From Clitopilus passeckerianus (lineage: Eukaryota; Basidiomycota; Agaricomycetes; Agaricales; Entolomataceae), in the NCBI GenBank assembly GCA_944990035.1, contig CALYLX010000157.1, positions 62,001-126,000 of the forward strand: a DNA stretch of 64,000 bases, read 5' to 3'. The translations under genes were made by a program, and so were the position numbers. The notes beneath the pieces were generated by a model. The model worked only from the letters and a program-made list of their open reading frames with translations. It did not search any database and had not been told where the DNA came from. Below are positions 13,242 to 23,893 of this stretch, piece by piece; position 1 is the first letter of the stretch; every line of letters starts with the position of its first letter.

Positions 13242-14568
13242 TCATAGAATTGGGTGGGTGGATTCAGTCACAAAGGAGCTGAGAACGATGGTTGACTCTG
13301 GAGTAGACGACGACTCGGACAAGTAGGTATTCTTCCTCCGCACGCCTTCCACATTTCGGATAAGATGGCATGTCTTGAAACACTTTTAGTACCACTTTGT
13401 GAAAACCGTATAGATCAATAGACTCACAAAGATTGATATGACGCCAACGTAGATTCTGTCAAGGATAATTTAATAAAGGCGTGATAAATCAACACTTGAA
13501 CGCTTACGGGAAGAGTATGTGAAACATGTGTGGTGTAACGTATTTCAAGCTGGAGAGCGCAATATGAATGGTTACTCCAGAAAGGAGTGCTGAAATCAAT
13601 GAGCATATCGATGTTTAGAGCAAGAAATGAGTGCGCTTACCGAACAGTGCGACGAAGAGCAATGCGCCGTCTCTGACTAGAAGCGATAGGATCGGTATGC
13701 CTTTTACACCCCTCTTTGAGATTGTCAGAGAGAAAAAGACAGTTTGGTTGAAGACCTGGGCAATTCTGATATCTCTGAGCACCCGAAGCGCCAATAGGTC
13801 CAGTTAAACTTACGGAAGGAGCATGCAGTGTAAAGGAACGAATGTTTCATTCAACATGCAGGCTACACCGAAACGCTCAGCATATTTCACCGATTGGATG
13901 GGAAAGATGAAAGCAGTCGCCAATTCCATGAAGACCAAGAGCGACAGAATAGCCAACAATGTCTTGTTTTGATGGAACAGTGCGTAAACTAGGGTGGCAC
14001 GTCAGGATCCAAACGTTCCTTTTAACGGCGAGAAGGTGAACTTGCACGTACTGCGATGGATGATCGTGATCTCCAGTGAGACCAGGAGCAGCTCGCCCAT
14101 GCCGATAACGAAGCTATACCAGACTTGACATTGCGTTTTGTTCGTCAGTGGCCCCTCTGGGGCGAAAAGCCGGGCTATGGCGAAGATATTGGCGCTAGAA
14201 ACTAGCATTGATGATCTCCCAACCCGACGAGAAATGGCTGATCTTACATCTGGGCCCCGATTCCCGCGTATTGTGAAAAGAGATATTGCCACTTTGGCAT
14301 GTGAGAGGATTTCCTGGATGATTGCACACGACGGCTGTGAGTTTCCGGCGTGTGAAGGAGATAGGTCAGATTACTGACATCCAAATGCAGGTGAATTCGA
14401 AATAAATGTTCTGTAGCCAATTGTATATTTGAAGAACAAGACAAGAATCTTTCGTATCAGTTAGAATGGGATACGGTAGGGAAGAGCCAAATAGTACTCA
14501 CAAGAAACCGAGGTTAACACTTGACCAATCATAGGGTTCAAAGGATCGTGTTCGAGTTGCGTATACAT
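13242..14568 (-). CDS. DUF6533-like seven-helix membrane protein, copy C
   Basis: Starts MYTQLEHDPLN. Continues YSCLVLQIYNWLQNIYFEF, KWQYLFSQYAGIGAQ, a third helix GMGELLLVSLEITIIHR, VYALFHQNKTLLAILSLL, FSLTISKRGVKGIPILSLLVRDGALLFVALF, LLSGVTIHIALSSL, IYVGVISIF and a tail opening TCHLIRNVEG with a Ser/Thr/Glu-rich end. Intron phases match the other copies, including the intron after the LFP motif that copies E and F lack. The GVKGIPILSLLVRDG loop is shared with copies E, F and G on the plus strand, so C belongs with the right-hand cluster by sequence although it lies in the left-hand one. Confidence 0.7.
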
Positions 14569-14677
14569 TGAGGAAGTATGAGGGCCTGTCAAGCGTTAAG
14601 GAGTGGATAGTGAGCGACAGAACAAGAGAGGCAGGAAGTGACAGGAAACTCAATCGAGCCACGATTGACCAAGGCCT

Positions 14678-14689
14678 AGATATATACCC
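14678..14689 (-). promoter_or_regulatory. TATA-like element upstream of copy C
   Basis: Reads GGGTATATATCT on the minus strand, about 110 bases upstream of the start codon of copy C. The distance suits a TATA box with a short 5' leader. Seen by pattern only. Confidence 0.35.
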
Positions 14690-16144
14690 ATGCCTGTGGT
14701 GGCCGAGCTTTCACACAGGGGCGCCTGCAGGGGAAGATGATCGACGGGTAACCATTTCGACGGAACAGGGCAAGAATATCTCCGAGTACAGTGCAACCTT
14801 AGACTGCAAGTGTGGGCTGAAGAACGGATCGAGAAAGAATGTATTCAACATCCAAGCAAGGACTGGCTCGCTTATTAGAGAGAGGAGGTCAGATGGGTTC
14901 TAAGAATACAAGTGGTTCCCATGGATTCGCTGGTATTTCCTCATGATTCCTACCGAGAGGATGATTCTGTCGGTATTCAACGTTGTTGTCCTGATCATGA
15001 CAGCCTCAGAATCGACTGTCGTGGGAATCGCGATGCCATACCAAGCCACTGGCACGCAAATCCCCGCGCCAACTTCAGCTTCTTAAGGTAATCCAGTCTC
15101 AGGCAGACCTTTGCACTTTCTAATAGTTCGAGCGCTTCCCTTGCCTGCTGGTTCTCCTGCTCAACTCTCGGAGTTACGAGTCGCAAGTCGCACGCATCCT
15201 TAGCTCATCGCAATATTCACGGCAGTCTGAGCTTGTGATTCTGTTGCCCTTTCTGCATCGATGCTGTCCACGGTCAAACTCGGTATTGGTGCCTTACGTG
15301 AAAGCAACTTCAGTTTCACCTGCAGGCCTATGGCTAAAATAACTTCGGTTGTCTGATAGAATATAAGCTGGGCCTGGGATCTAGGCTCTCTTGAACCTCA
15401 GCGACGGTTAATTGGGGGTGCTTTCTGTATTTCGCCGCATGGCTCAGCCCGCCACCATCTTCTTCATCGAGAGTGGCCGCCGGGGCGCATGCTAGACAGA
15501 GCAGGGACAGTCTGATATTGTGCGGTGGTGGGTAAATCTGAGCAGTTGCTCAAGCCCTTTCATTGTTTCAAAATCAACTCAATGTAAGGCCATTGAGGGC
15601 CATTGAGGTGCCTGTCCTCGGGGATGTTTTGCTTCGGTGCCTTTGTCGGTGCAAGTAGGCGTTTATTAACGGCGGATTTTTGGTAGATGTCATTCTATTG
15701 AATTGTTGAGAGGGATACCACGATTCTCTTGGCCGAGGTTGGTCCCGCTCGGACCGCTTGATGTTTCGGGAAGGCGGGGGGAAGAGGAATGAATAGAATG
15801 AACAATGCTACGACATTACATTGTCATAGGACCCTTCTGGGCATTGAAGGAAAGCTCATGGGCCAAGATTCTTGGACTGTTGGGATGAGAAAGTTCAAAC
15901 GACTGAGATAATCGAGGAACGAGATACATAGTACTTAGTTAGAAGACCGGATGCTCCTATTGAGGCAGAACTTAGGCACCATTCAAACGTATGAACCGTT
16001 CTACCGCACCAGTGGCGGCGGGAGGTTCAAGTTGGCGGGAGGCGCGCCTCACTGGGCGTCGGCTTACGTAACGCTCGTCAGAGCCACGTCGCAATCTCTC
16101 CTCCGCAACCATTCAGTGATCCTTTCTAAATCCAACAAACAACC
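14690..16144. other. Intergenic region before SEC13
   Basis: About 1.5 kb. Two isolated frames (14568-14903 +, 14995-15186 -) have no partners. Otherwise nothing recognisable. Confidence 0.45.
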
Positions 16145-17487
16145 ATGGTCAGTGGCTTCAAGCTTTGAAGTACGCCTTTAAAACGAAGACTAATGCGACT
16201 TTATTTCAGGCGGCAGCAGCAGCGTCGGATTCCGTGCCCGTCGAAACGGGTCATGAGGACATGATCGTGAGTTCTAGTAGTTTGAAGAAATACAAAAGAC
16301 GCGTCTAACGAGGCTAAATTTTGGATTTGGTAGCATGACGCCCAAATGGACTACTACGGGAAGAGACTGGCTACCTGTTCGTCGGATCGTACAGTCAAGG
16401 TGTTCGATGTCGTTGACGGAGAGACTCAGCGGTCGGGTGGTGGTCAGACTCTGAAAGGGTGCGGTTTCTCTTGCTATAATCCGTATTACGCATATATGCT
16501 AAATGTATGCTGTTGTTTTTTTTGTATAGACATACCGGACCAGTATGGCAAGTCGCCTGGGCCCACCCAAAATACGGCCACATCCTCGCGTCCTGCTCAT
16601 ATGATGGCAAAGTTCTCATCTGGAAGGAACAACAAGGACAGGGCGCTGCTAGCGGTGCTTGGAACAAGGTCAAAGAGCACACTCTGCATACTGCATCTGG
16701 TGCGTAGTCTTCTACGCTATTCAGGATCTTTTGTAGCTGAAATTTCGTCATTGTTCTGCAGTGAACGCTGTTTCTTGGGCACCTCACGAACTGGGCGCTA
16801 TGTTGGCTTGTGCATCATCTGACGGCAAGATCTCCGTTTTGACTTTCAAAAGTGCGTTTTCCCTCCCCGTTTCCCGGCTTTCACCCATTTATTTACATGA
16901 TATTATTCTTCTTAGACGACGGCCAATGGGGCGCAGACATCTTCAACGGCCACGCCATCGGCTGCAACGCCGTCTCCTGGGCCCCAGCCACTCAGCCCGG
17001 CTCCCTAATCACCCCCAACCCCTCCACGCTACCTAACGCTCCCCCCTCGTCCACCTCCACCGTCAAACGCTTCGCCTCCGCCGGTTGCGACAACCTCGTC
17101 AAAATCTGGGGCTACCGCGAAGACTCACAATCCTGGGTCGAAGAAGAGACCCTCGAGGGCCACACTGACTGGGTCCGCGACGTCGCCTGGGCCCCGAATA
17201 TTGGATTGCCCCGTTCTTACATCGCCACTGCCTCCCAGGACCGGACAGTGTTGATCTGGACGAAGGATACACCAAATAGCCCATGGGTTAAGACGGTGCT
17301 TGACCCGAGCAGTCATTTGACGAGCCAGAACCCGATGCCGCAGGGGAAGTTCCCGGATGTGGTGTGGAGAGTGAGCTGGAGTCTTGCGGGGAATTTGTTG
17401 GCGGTTAGTTGTGGGGATGGGAAGGTTACACTTTGGAAGGAGAATTTGAAGGGTGTTTGGGAGTGCGTTAGTGATATGAATAGTTAG
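16145..17487 (+). CDS. SEC13: SEC13, WD40 protein of COPII coat and nuclear pore
   Basis: The first coding exon is only the ATG (16145-16147). It is joined to 16210-16266, where [10 protein letters not shown] continues as [20 protein letters not shown], the diagnostic SEC13 start. Further exons give six WD-type blades: [67 protein letters not shown] and [26 protein letters not shown]13 forms heterodimers with SEC31 in the COPII coat and with NUP145C/NUP96 in the nuclear pore. About 335 residues, the usual length. The insert rich in Pro/Ser between blades 4 and 5 is common in fungi. Ends TAG at 17485. Confidence 0.95.
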
Positions 17488-17693
17488 ATGGTAGCGCGAT
17501 GTAGTGGATGATACCGTGTCAATGCATTTCTCTTTTCTGGCCTTCAAATTTGTATTCGCTGCTGTTTTGAGCTTTCCATCGCCTGCAAACATTTTCTGCG
17601 ATCCAACAGCGATTTTGGAATTCGCGAGCCTGCAGAACATCACGTGTGCCCAATCCCCAATACAGATGCTCATGATGTCGACACCACCACTCG

Positions 17694-19092
17694 ATGCACC
17701 ATGTCCCAAGAAATCTTTTCCGTTATCTCCATCGTTCATCGCTCTTTGCTTCAAACCGCTACCTTAGCTGTCGTCTAACATCTAAGACTAGATTCGGCAA
17801 AAGACTCTACACGATGTCCATCTCATACGCGACAGAAAAACAAGTCGCAGTCGCAGCTGTGCGACGCGCATGCCGGCTTACAGATTCGGTATTTAATAAA
17901 CTCGTCAAGAACGAGACTCTTGTCAAGGGAGATAAAAGTCCCGTCACAGGTGCGTCGCACACTCCTCCAAATTGATTCCAACCTAACTAACTAAACCCTG
18001 CGTCTCATCCAGTCGGCGATTACGCAGCCCAATCCCTCATCTCCCTTATCCTCTCCCGCGCCTTCCCCTCCGACCCCATAGTCGGCGAAGAAGACTCCTC
18101 CACTCTGCGCCTCCCCACGCCCTCAAGCGTCGAGATGCGCACACGCATCCACACTCTCGTGAACGAAGCCATCTCCGGTCCCCTCCTTTTCGGTGAGAAC
18201 CCCGAATGGCTCCCTGGACCCACAACGGGCGGCACAGAGGGCGGACAAGCACAGAGAGGTGAGGTGAGCATGGACGAGGTCCTGGATGGGATCGATCGTG
18301 GGAGGTGGGAAGGTGGAAAGGAGGGGAGGATGTGGACGATTGATCCTATTGATGGGACGAAGGGGTTTTTGAGGGGGGAGCAGTATGCGGTTTGTGTTTC
18401 GTTGATTGTGGATGGGGAGGTGAAGGTTGGAGTTATTGGGTGTCCGAATTTGGGGGTGGAGAAGGGGGATGGAGGGGAGGGGAAGAAGGGGTGTATTTTT
18501 GTTGCTGTGAGGGGACATGGGGCTGAGCAGGTAAGATTCATCCCCTTGACTGTCTTGATTATTTCTAACATGGTGTATTCTTTCAGCTAACACTGTCAGG
18601 CGCGAACCCGACACCTTTGTCGATCCCAACCTTCCCTGCATCCTCTGTCTCCTTCCTTGAATCTGTTGAAGCAGCTCACTCTTCACACTCCTTCAACGAC
18701 AGAGTTGCATCTCATCTCGGTGTTACACATCCTCCCATCCGTATGGATAGCCAGGCGAAGTACTGTTGCCTTGCCCGAGGAGAGGGTGCCGTGTATCTGA
18801 GGATGCCGACTGGGGTTGGGTATAGAGAGAAGATCTGGGTTTGCGTTCCTTACACTTTATCAGTCGATCTGAAACTCATTATCCTCGATTGTACTAGGAC
18901 CATGCACCAGGCAGCATCCTCATCGAGGAAGCTGGTGGTATTGTCACCGACAAACGTGGTGAACCGCTCAACTTCGGTCTTGGCCGAACTCTAGGAGAGA
19001 ATTTCGGTGTCGTCGCAGCTGGGAAGGAGGTTCACGCTAAAGTGCTGGAGGCAATCAAGAAAGCGGACGCTAATGAGGTGAAGAGTAGTTGA
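17694..19092 (+). CDS. MET22: 3'(2'),5'-bisphosphate nucleotidase, HAL2/MET22 family
   Basis: The inositol-monophosphatase-fold signature DPIDGTKGFLRG is present, with VGEEDSS upstream and DHAPGSILIEEAGG downstream. These metal-binding and phosphate-binding motifs match the lithium-sensitive HAL2/MET22 enzymes, which hydrolyse 3'-phosphoadenosine 5'-phosphate to AMP in sulfate assimilation. Four exons, about 365 residues from the canonical start MSISYATEKQVAVAAVRRA (ATG at 17814). An upstream in-frame ATG at 17694 adds 40 residues with no acidic residue, rich in Arg, Ser and Leu, ending in RLY before the canonical Met. This looks like a mitochondrial presequence, so the gene may produce two forms; I give the longer span. 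Ends TGA at 19090. Confidence 0.93.
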
Positions 19093-19726
19093 CTGGCGGA
19101 TCCACGGGGTAGTAGATTGTAATCGTAACGGCACTCGTTTTGGGCGCTGTGCGTTTACTGTTACTTATTGTATTAAATATTGTGTTTGGGGACAAGAAAT
19201 GTGCATCAAGCCTTCATCAGGCTTTCGAACTTCCTATATACACGGAGCGCTGGTAACGATGGCAGGAGATTGGCGGAAGTGAATGGATCGGCGTTTTGGA
19301 ACTGCCTTTGGGCGCTTGCCTCGTGTGAGAGATTGTCAGTGATCGTTGCCAAAAGAAAAGAAAAATTCAGCATGTTCTCTTACATATTTACAAGCTCGAA
19401 ATCCTATTAAATCCCAACAAGAGAACCCAGAAGTCATCTTGAATTTGAATACTTGGCTGGGAGAAATCTAATTGAATTGACTTAGGCTTGTTACTGTGTG
19501 GCTGTGTGTCTGATTCATCAGTGCCTGTGTCTGTTTTCTCGGCAAGACGGTACCTCCATCAACCAAACTCCACTCCTTCTCCCACTCAGCTCTGAACACG
19601 ACTCCTACTTTCCTTTTAACCCTTCTACTGTTATTTTCAGTTACACACGCGTCCTCCTTTTTCTTTCTCTGTACAACAACTAGGCTTGTCTGTGACCAAC
19701 CAAAAATTTGATTACTTGAACCCGAA
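19093..19726. other. Intergenic, likely 3' and 5' flanks
   Basis: About 630 bases between HAL2 and a small gene on the same strand. The last 200 bases are pyrimidine-rich, as in fungal leaders. Confidence 0.45.
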
Positions 19727-20581
19727 ATGGCCAACTTGTGCGTTTAATTTGTTTATTTTAGGTCGTCTGGACGCTTTGAGGGCGCGCGACTGATTTGGTG
19801 TTGAAATCGTACTGACTTGACTTTGGTTTGTTTCTAGCGTTGACGTGCTTTCTCTCCTTCTCGTACGTTTGAATTGCTTGTGTCGCAGAATGCATTGGAC
19901 TGACTAGATGACGACATTCTGCTCTGCACCCTCTGCCCTCAACTCGCGTTGGAATAGACCCTTGGCGTCGTTGGAGGTGTCATTTACGCAGTGGTGACAA
20001 TAACCAAAGCCATCACAACGCATGTAGAGACTACCAAAGAAAGGTGCGTTCCATCCCCGTATTTTGTTGCTTGACAGACGAAATTCAACGTTGGCCCATC
20101 CAATAGTCTCAAGAGCAAAGGATACACAATCTCGGATAAGGGAGTGTCAATCAAGACGAACAAGAGGTTTGACAGGGAAGACTATGTCGATGCTACACAA
20201 CGGTGAGTACCACCTTCCACACCACTCGACTCGGGACATCAGAACCTCCGGGTGCAGTCTATCCCCCATCCACGCACCCATTGCTCGCTCCCTCCTTCCT
20301 TCTCCCCATACACCTACTAACATCTCCCCTCTCCTCTTTCCAGGGGCTTGGTAAAAGCCATGGGCGCAACCTCCTTTGGCCAATCCAAATTCAAACACGA
20401 CTCACCCACAAGCTCGACCTCCGCCTACTCCACCTCCGGGTCAGCAGGTTCATCCCAGCTCTCTTCTCCCCCGATCGTCAAGAGATCTTCGACTGCGGGG
20501 TCGATGGGGAGCTTGGGGTCGGAAAAGGAGAAGAAGAAGATGAGGAATCCGTTCAAGAGGAGTGGGAGCCAGGCGTCGTGA
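19727..20581 (+). CDS. Small single-helix membrane protein, function unknown
   Basis: Five exons (19727-19737, 19838-19862, 19958-20043, 20107-20202, 20344-20581) join in phase to 151 residues. The N-terminal part VDVLSLLLTLGVVGGVIYAVV makes one membrane helix. It is followed by TTHVETTKE, a conserved-looking SIKTNKRFDREDYVDATQRG segment, and a Ser-rich tail ending with a basic KKKMRNPFKRSG stretch. I do not recognise a named family. The third exon is reached by the strong GTACGT donor at 19863 and the acceptor ending at 19957. This choice removes an in-frame TAG and keeps the phase, so the gene appears intact. The start is the ATG at 19727, in an exon of only 11 coding bases. Confidence 0.7.
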
Positions 20582-21110
20582 ACGCCGTGCATATAGTCAC
20601 TGCAAGCTTTGACTGCCGCGGTGGCAGCCTTGCTGCATGCGGATAAGACACGGCTTGGAGCTTGGGGAAAGAAGGGAAAGGAAAATTGTTCAGTGGGATC
20701 GGGGAAAACAAGAAGATTCCCATCTCACATGTCTGGCTGGCTGTATACTGGTTGTACATTTCAGGGGGTTGTGCCGATCTATCATTGTGGTCTATGGTTC
20801 TAAAAGGCGAAGAAAGAATATCTATTACTGTTACACACAAAAAACGCGGACGTTGTCTTGACATTCATATACGCTCATACTTTACTATAATCTCGTTTGG
20901 ATTTTAGATGGCTAGGTAGGTAGGTATATTGGTATATCTCAGACACGAAAAGATCGTTTTAGCACTTCGTTCTTTATCTTCATATCATTTTTGTTGTATT
21001 TAATATTTAATTCAATCCAACTCAATCCAATCCAATCCGTTCCCATTCAACCGACTGAACACACTTCGTATACTATCCACCGACCCAAGTCGCAACATAC
21101 CTCCTTGTCT
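20582..21110. other. Convergent 3' region
   Basis: Lies between two stop codons facing each other. It holds AT-rich sequence and a short (AATCC)-type imperfect run near 21010-21040. No gene seen. Confidence 0.45.
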
Positions 21111-22730
21111 CTACCGCAACCCAGCCATCCTCTCAAACCACGCAACGACCCCAGCAACCTTCCGCACCCCCGCATCGCTCGCGCCAAGCCTCAAATCCGG
21201 CCTCAGCCTTGCATCTTCTCTCACCCGCGGCATCGTGCGGTAGCAGATTTGAAGCCGGGAGCCTAAGGATGGGGAGGCTGTTAGATGAGGTGTACCGGTA
21301 CTAACAGTCGCCGCGCCTGCGCCTGGTAGGGAGGGCCTGGGGGTGGTTGAGGTTACATCTAGGAATTTAGAATGAGCATAAGTATAGCCGTGAAAGAGGA
21401 GTCGAAAGGGGAGGAAAGCGAGGAAGGAGACATACTCTCGATATACACCACGTCCCCCCTCCTCACACCCTCCCCCACCTCATCCTGTACCCCCTCTCCT
21501 TGCCCGGAATATGAAACACCACCCCAGTCATCAGCAACCTCCCTCCACGCAGTGAGTTTACATATCCTTCCCTCTTCGTCTCCTAGGACCATAGTTAATA
21601 TACTTACTTCCTTACCGGCGTCTGGACCCTTTTTGAGCGTGATGCCCGAGGGCCCGTCGACTTCGAGGATGGCGAGGAGGAGGGAAAGTTTAGTTTTACC
21701 ACCACCGTGACCAGCCTGCTGCTGGTGAGGGCGAGGGTGAAGATGGGGGTGAAGGGGAGGTTGGACAGCGAGGGACCCCAGCGAAGTCAACGAGTGGAGC
21801 GAGAAATGGAATGTAGGGAATTGGGCAATGGAGGCATTGGAGGAGGTGTTGTAGGTTTGGTCCTGCGTCTCGAACTCTTCTTGGGTTTCGTAGAACCCTG
21901 TTCCTGTGGTTGTGTGCCCGTGGGTGGTGGTATGTAAGAACGAAGGACCAGCGGTGGTGTCGATTCTGGATGGTGCCGTTTCCGACGCCGCGGTGGGGGG
22001 CCAGGTGTACACAGTCGTTTGCTCTATTGGTATTCATGTGAGCTCTTCTGCCGAAGAGAAAAAAACAACCGGTCGACCTACCCCCTCTCGTTGTATACCC
22101 CTCATTCTCTTCATCCCTCCCCTCCCCCTCTTCCTCGTCCATTTCGGGGTCCACTCCGTCCCCTCCGTCAGGCTCGAATATCGCACCGCGATAATACATC
22201 GACACCCTTTGACTAGCAGCTTCTAGCGCATCCGGGGGTAAAATTACCACAGACGCTTGACTGAAACTACCGTGGCCTCGGCCGACCAAACTTCGACTTA
22301 GGAGGGTCGATTTTCGCCCTAGGTTCACGCTTGGCCTGGCTTGAATTGAGCCTGCGCCGCGTCTCTCGGGCTGACTCACGCTTGGAATCGCGGTGATGCC
22401 GTGACAAGCATCGAGAGAAGGATCAGAGCGAGCATCCTGAGGACGTGTGAGACGGGTGCTGATTGCACTGGGGATAGTAAATCCGAAGCTCGGGTTGGGA
22501 ATTGAGGTATCGGAGGTAGTGGTTGATTCCGCTCGTAGGGGAAAAACTCCAGGCCGTATTTCAGATTCAAGCTGATCGATAGAAGCAGAACAAGGACCAG
22601 CACTAGAACCAGCACTAGCAGCAGTGGAGGCGCTAGAGATAGTCCGCCATTGCCATTGGTGCTCCAAATCTAATCCTGGATCTTTGGACAAATCAGCAAG
22701 TGTGGGGGCCCCTAGGAAGGCGCGGTACAT
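21111..22730 (-). CDS. OB-fold protein, possibly shieldin SHLD2-like
   Basis: Exons 22730-22082, 22023-21436 and 21358-21111 give 494 residues in one phase. The first 230 residues are Ser/Thr-rich and probably disordered. The core reads LLAILEVDGPSGITLKKG, then KEVSILTMVLGDEEG, CKLTAWREVADDWGG, RRGDVVYIENV and, near the end, RLQICYRTMPR. The alternating strands, and the TAWRE...GDVVYIENV pair in particular, are typical of an OB fold in single-strand DNA-binding proteins of the RPA/SHLD2 type. A shieldin-like role is an inference from this pattern only. Proline-rich and Glu-rich low-complexity runs lie between. A further 5' exon beyond 22730 cannot be excluded, since an AG acceptor sits ten bases upstream. 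Confidence 0.65.
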
Positions 22731-23893
22731 TTCCAGACTCTATTGTAAGTGTTTCACCCAATTCAAAGTCTTGCGAAGACGAATACCAGACCTCAAATTG
22801 ACATGGTCGTTGAGAATCAAACGCGACTCGATCGCTCAATGTCAATGATAAACGTGACGCGTCCATCATGGACCACCGACGCGTCCCAATGGACCTGCCT
22901 CATTTTTCATTTTCCACGATGGATCGGCCGTCTTCGACGTTGTTGTTGACAACGACTCGGATTCTTTCAGTGCTATCACCGACAATTGTTCGATGGTTAT
23001 CCTCTTTTCGCAAAATGCCTACCGACGAACTAGGCGGTTAGGCCGGCCAGTAACGGCGCCGTTGACGATCTAAAATACGCACTTTGATTTACGTGGTCAG
23101 GGATCGTCTCCGTCGAAAATTTTACGAACAAAGGGACTGGCGGACTCTCGCAGTTCAATTCTCGAAAGTTCTCCGTGCAGCAAATCTTGTACATAAAGGT
23201 ACAGGTCCCGAATTTCTGCCGAGACACCTAACCAATTGAATATTTAGACTTGCAAATGGAACTTCTGAACTCTCCCTGCTCAGCCGACGAACTTTGTGTG
23301 CTAGAGCTCAGGGACCGGTCTTCTAATTTGAAACCGGGACAATATGAATGATCAGGACCATCAAAAACGGCGAACTTTGTCCTTTGGAAATTTGGAGTCC
23401 TCCCGAAAAATCAGTAATTCCTTCTCCTCCTATCTTTTGCTTTTTTTAGGGCTGCAAAGTCCAATTCATGCTGAAAAAATTGGATCTCACCAGTTTGCTG
23501 GGAGGCCCGGAAACGAGGAAACATAACACCGTCGTCCCGAATTATCAACTCCATCTCAAATCCAGCGCCACAGCACGCTTTCACTAAACCTCTTACGGAT
23601 GCGACAACATGTAATCGTTCGAGACCTTCCGCCCGACCCTAGGACTCCCTAAGGGACACCATAGGGGAATTCAGTCGTCATGTGTGGGCGCTAGCAAGAT
23701 CAGGCGAAGATCCTTACTCACCATGCTCAAATGCCGTGCTCCCGGCTATCGAGTGCTCCTTCTTCGCCACTCTCATGACTCTTGGCCTCTCCATCATCAT
23801 CTTTCCACAGGCGAAGCAAGAGAAGTTCATATCATCGACGAAGCAGCAAGCATCGTTCAGCAACCTTGAGGATATTTAAACGCCCTCCAGCAC
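22731..23893. other. Intergenic region between divergent genes
   Basis: About 1.16 kb. Possible 5' leader of the OB-fold gene on its left. Short frames near 23030-23227 (-) and 23344-23526 (+) are unsupported. Confidence 0.4.

Noticed and set aside
14568..15186. Frames at 14568-14903 (+) and 14995-15186 (-)
   Set aside because: The first overlaps the promoter side of copy C and has random composition. The second is isolated, with no splice partner or recognised motif.
19908..20043. In-frame TAG at 19955 inside a hydrophobic, coding-looking frame, suggesting stop read-through or RNA editing
   Set aside because: The strong donor GTACGT at 19863 spliced to the acceptor ending at 19957 removes the stop and keeps the phase. 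The next intron likewise fits the acceptor ending at 20106. An ordinary splice model explains everything.
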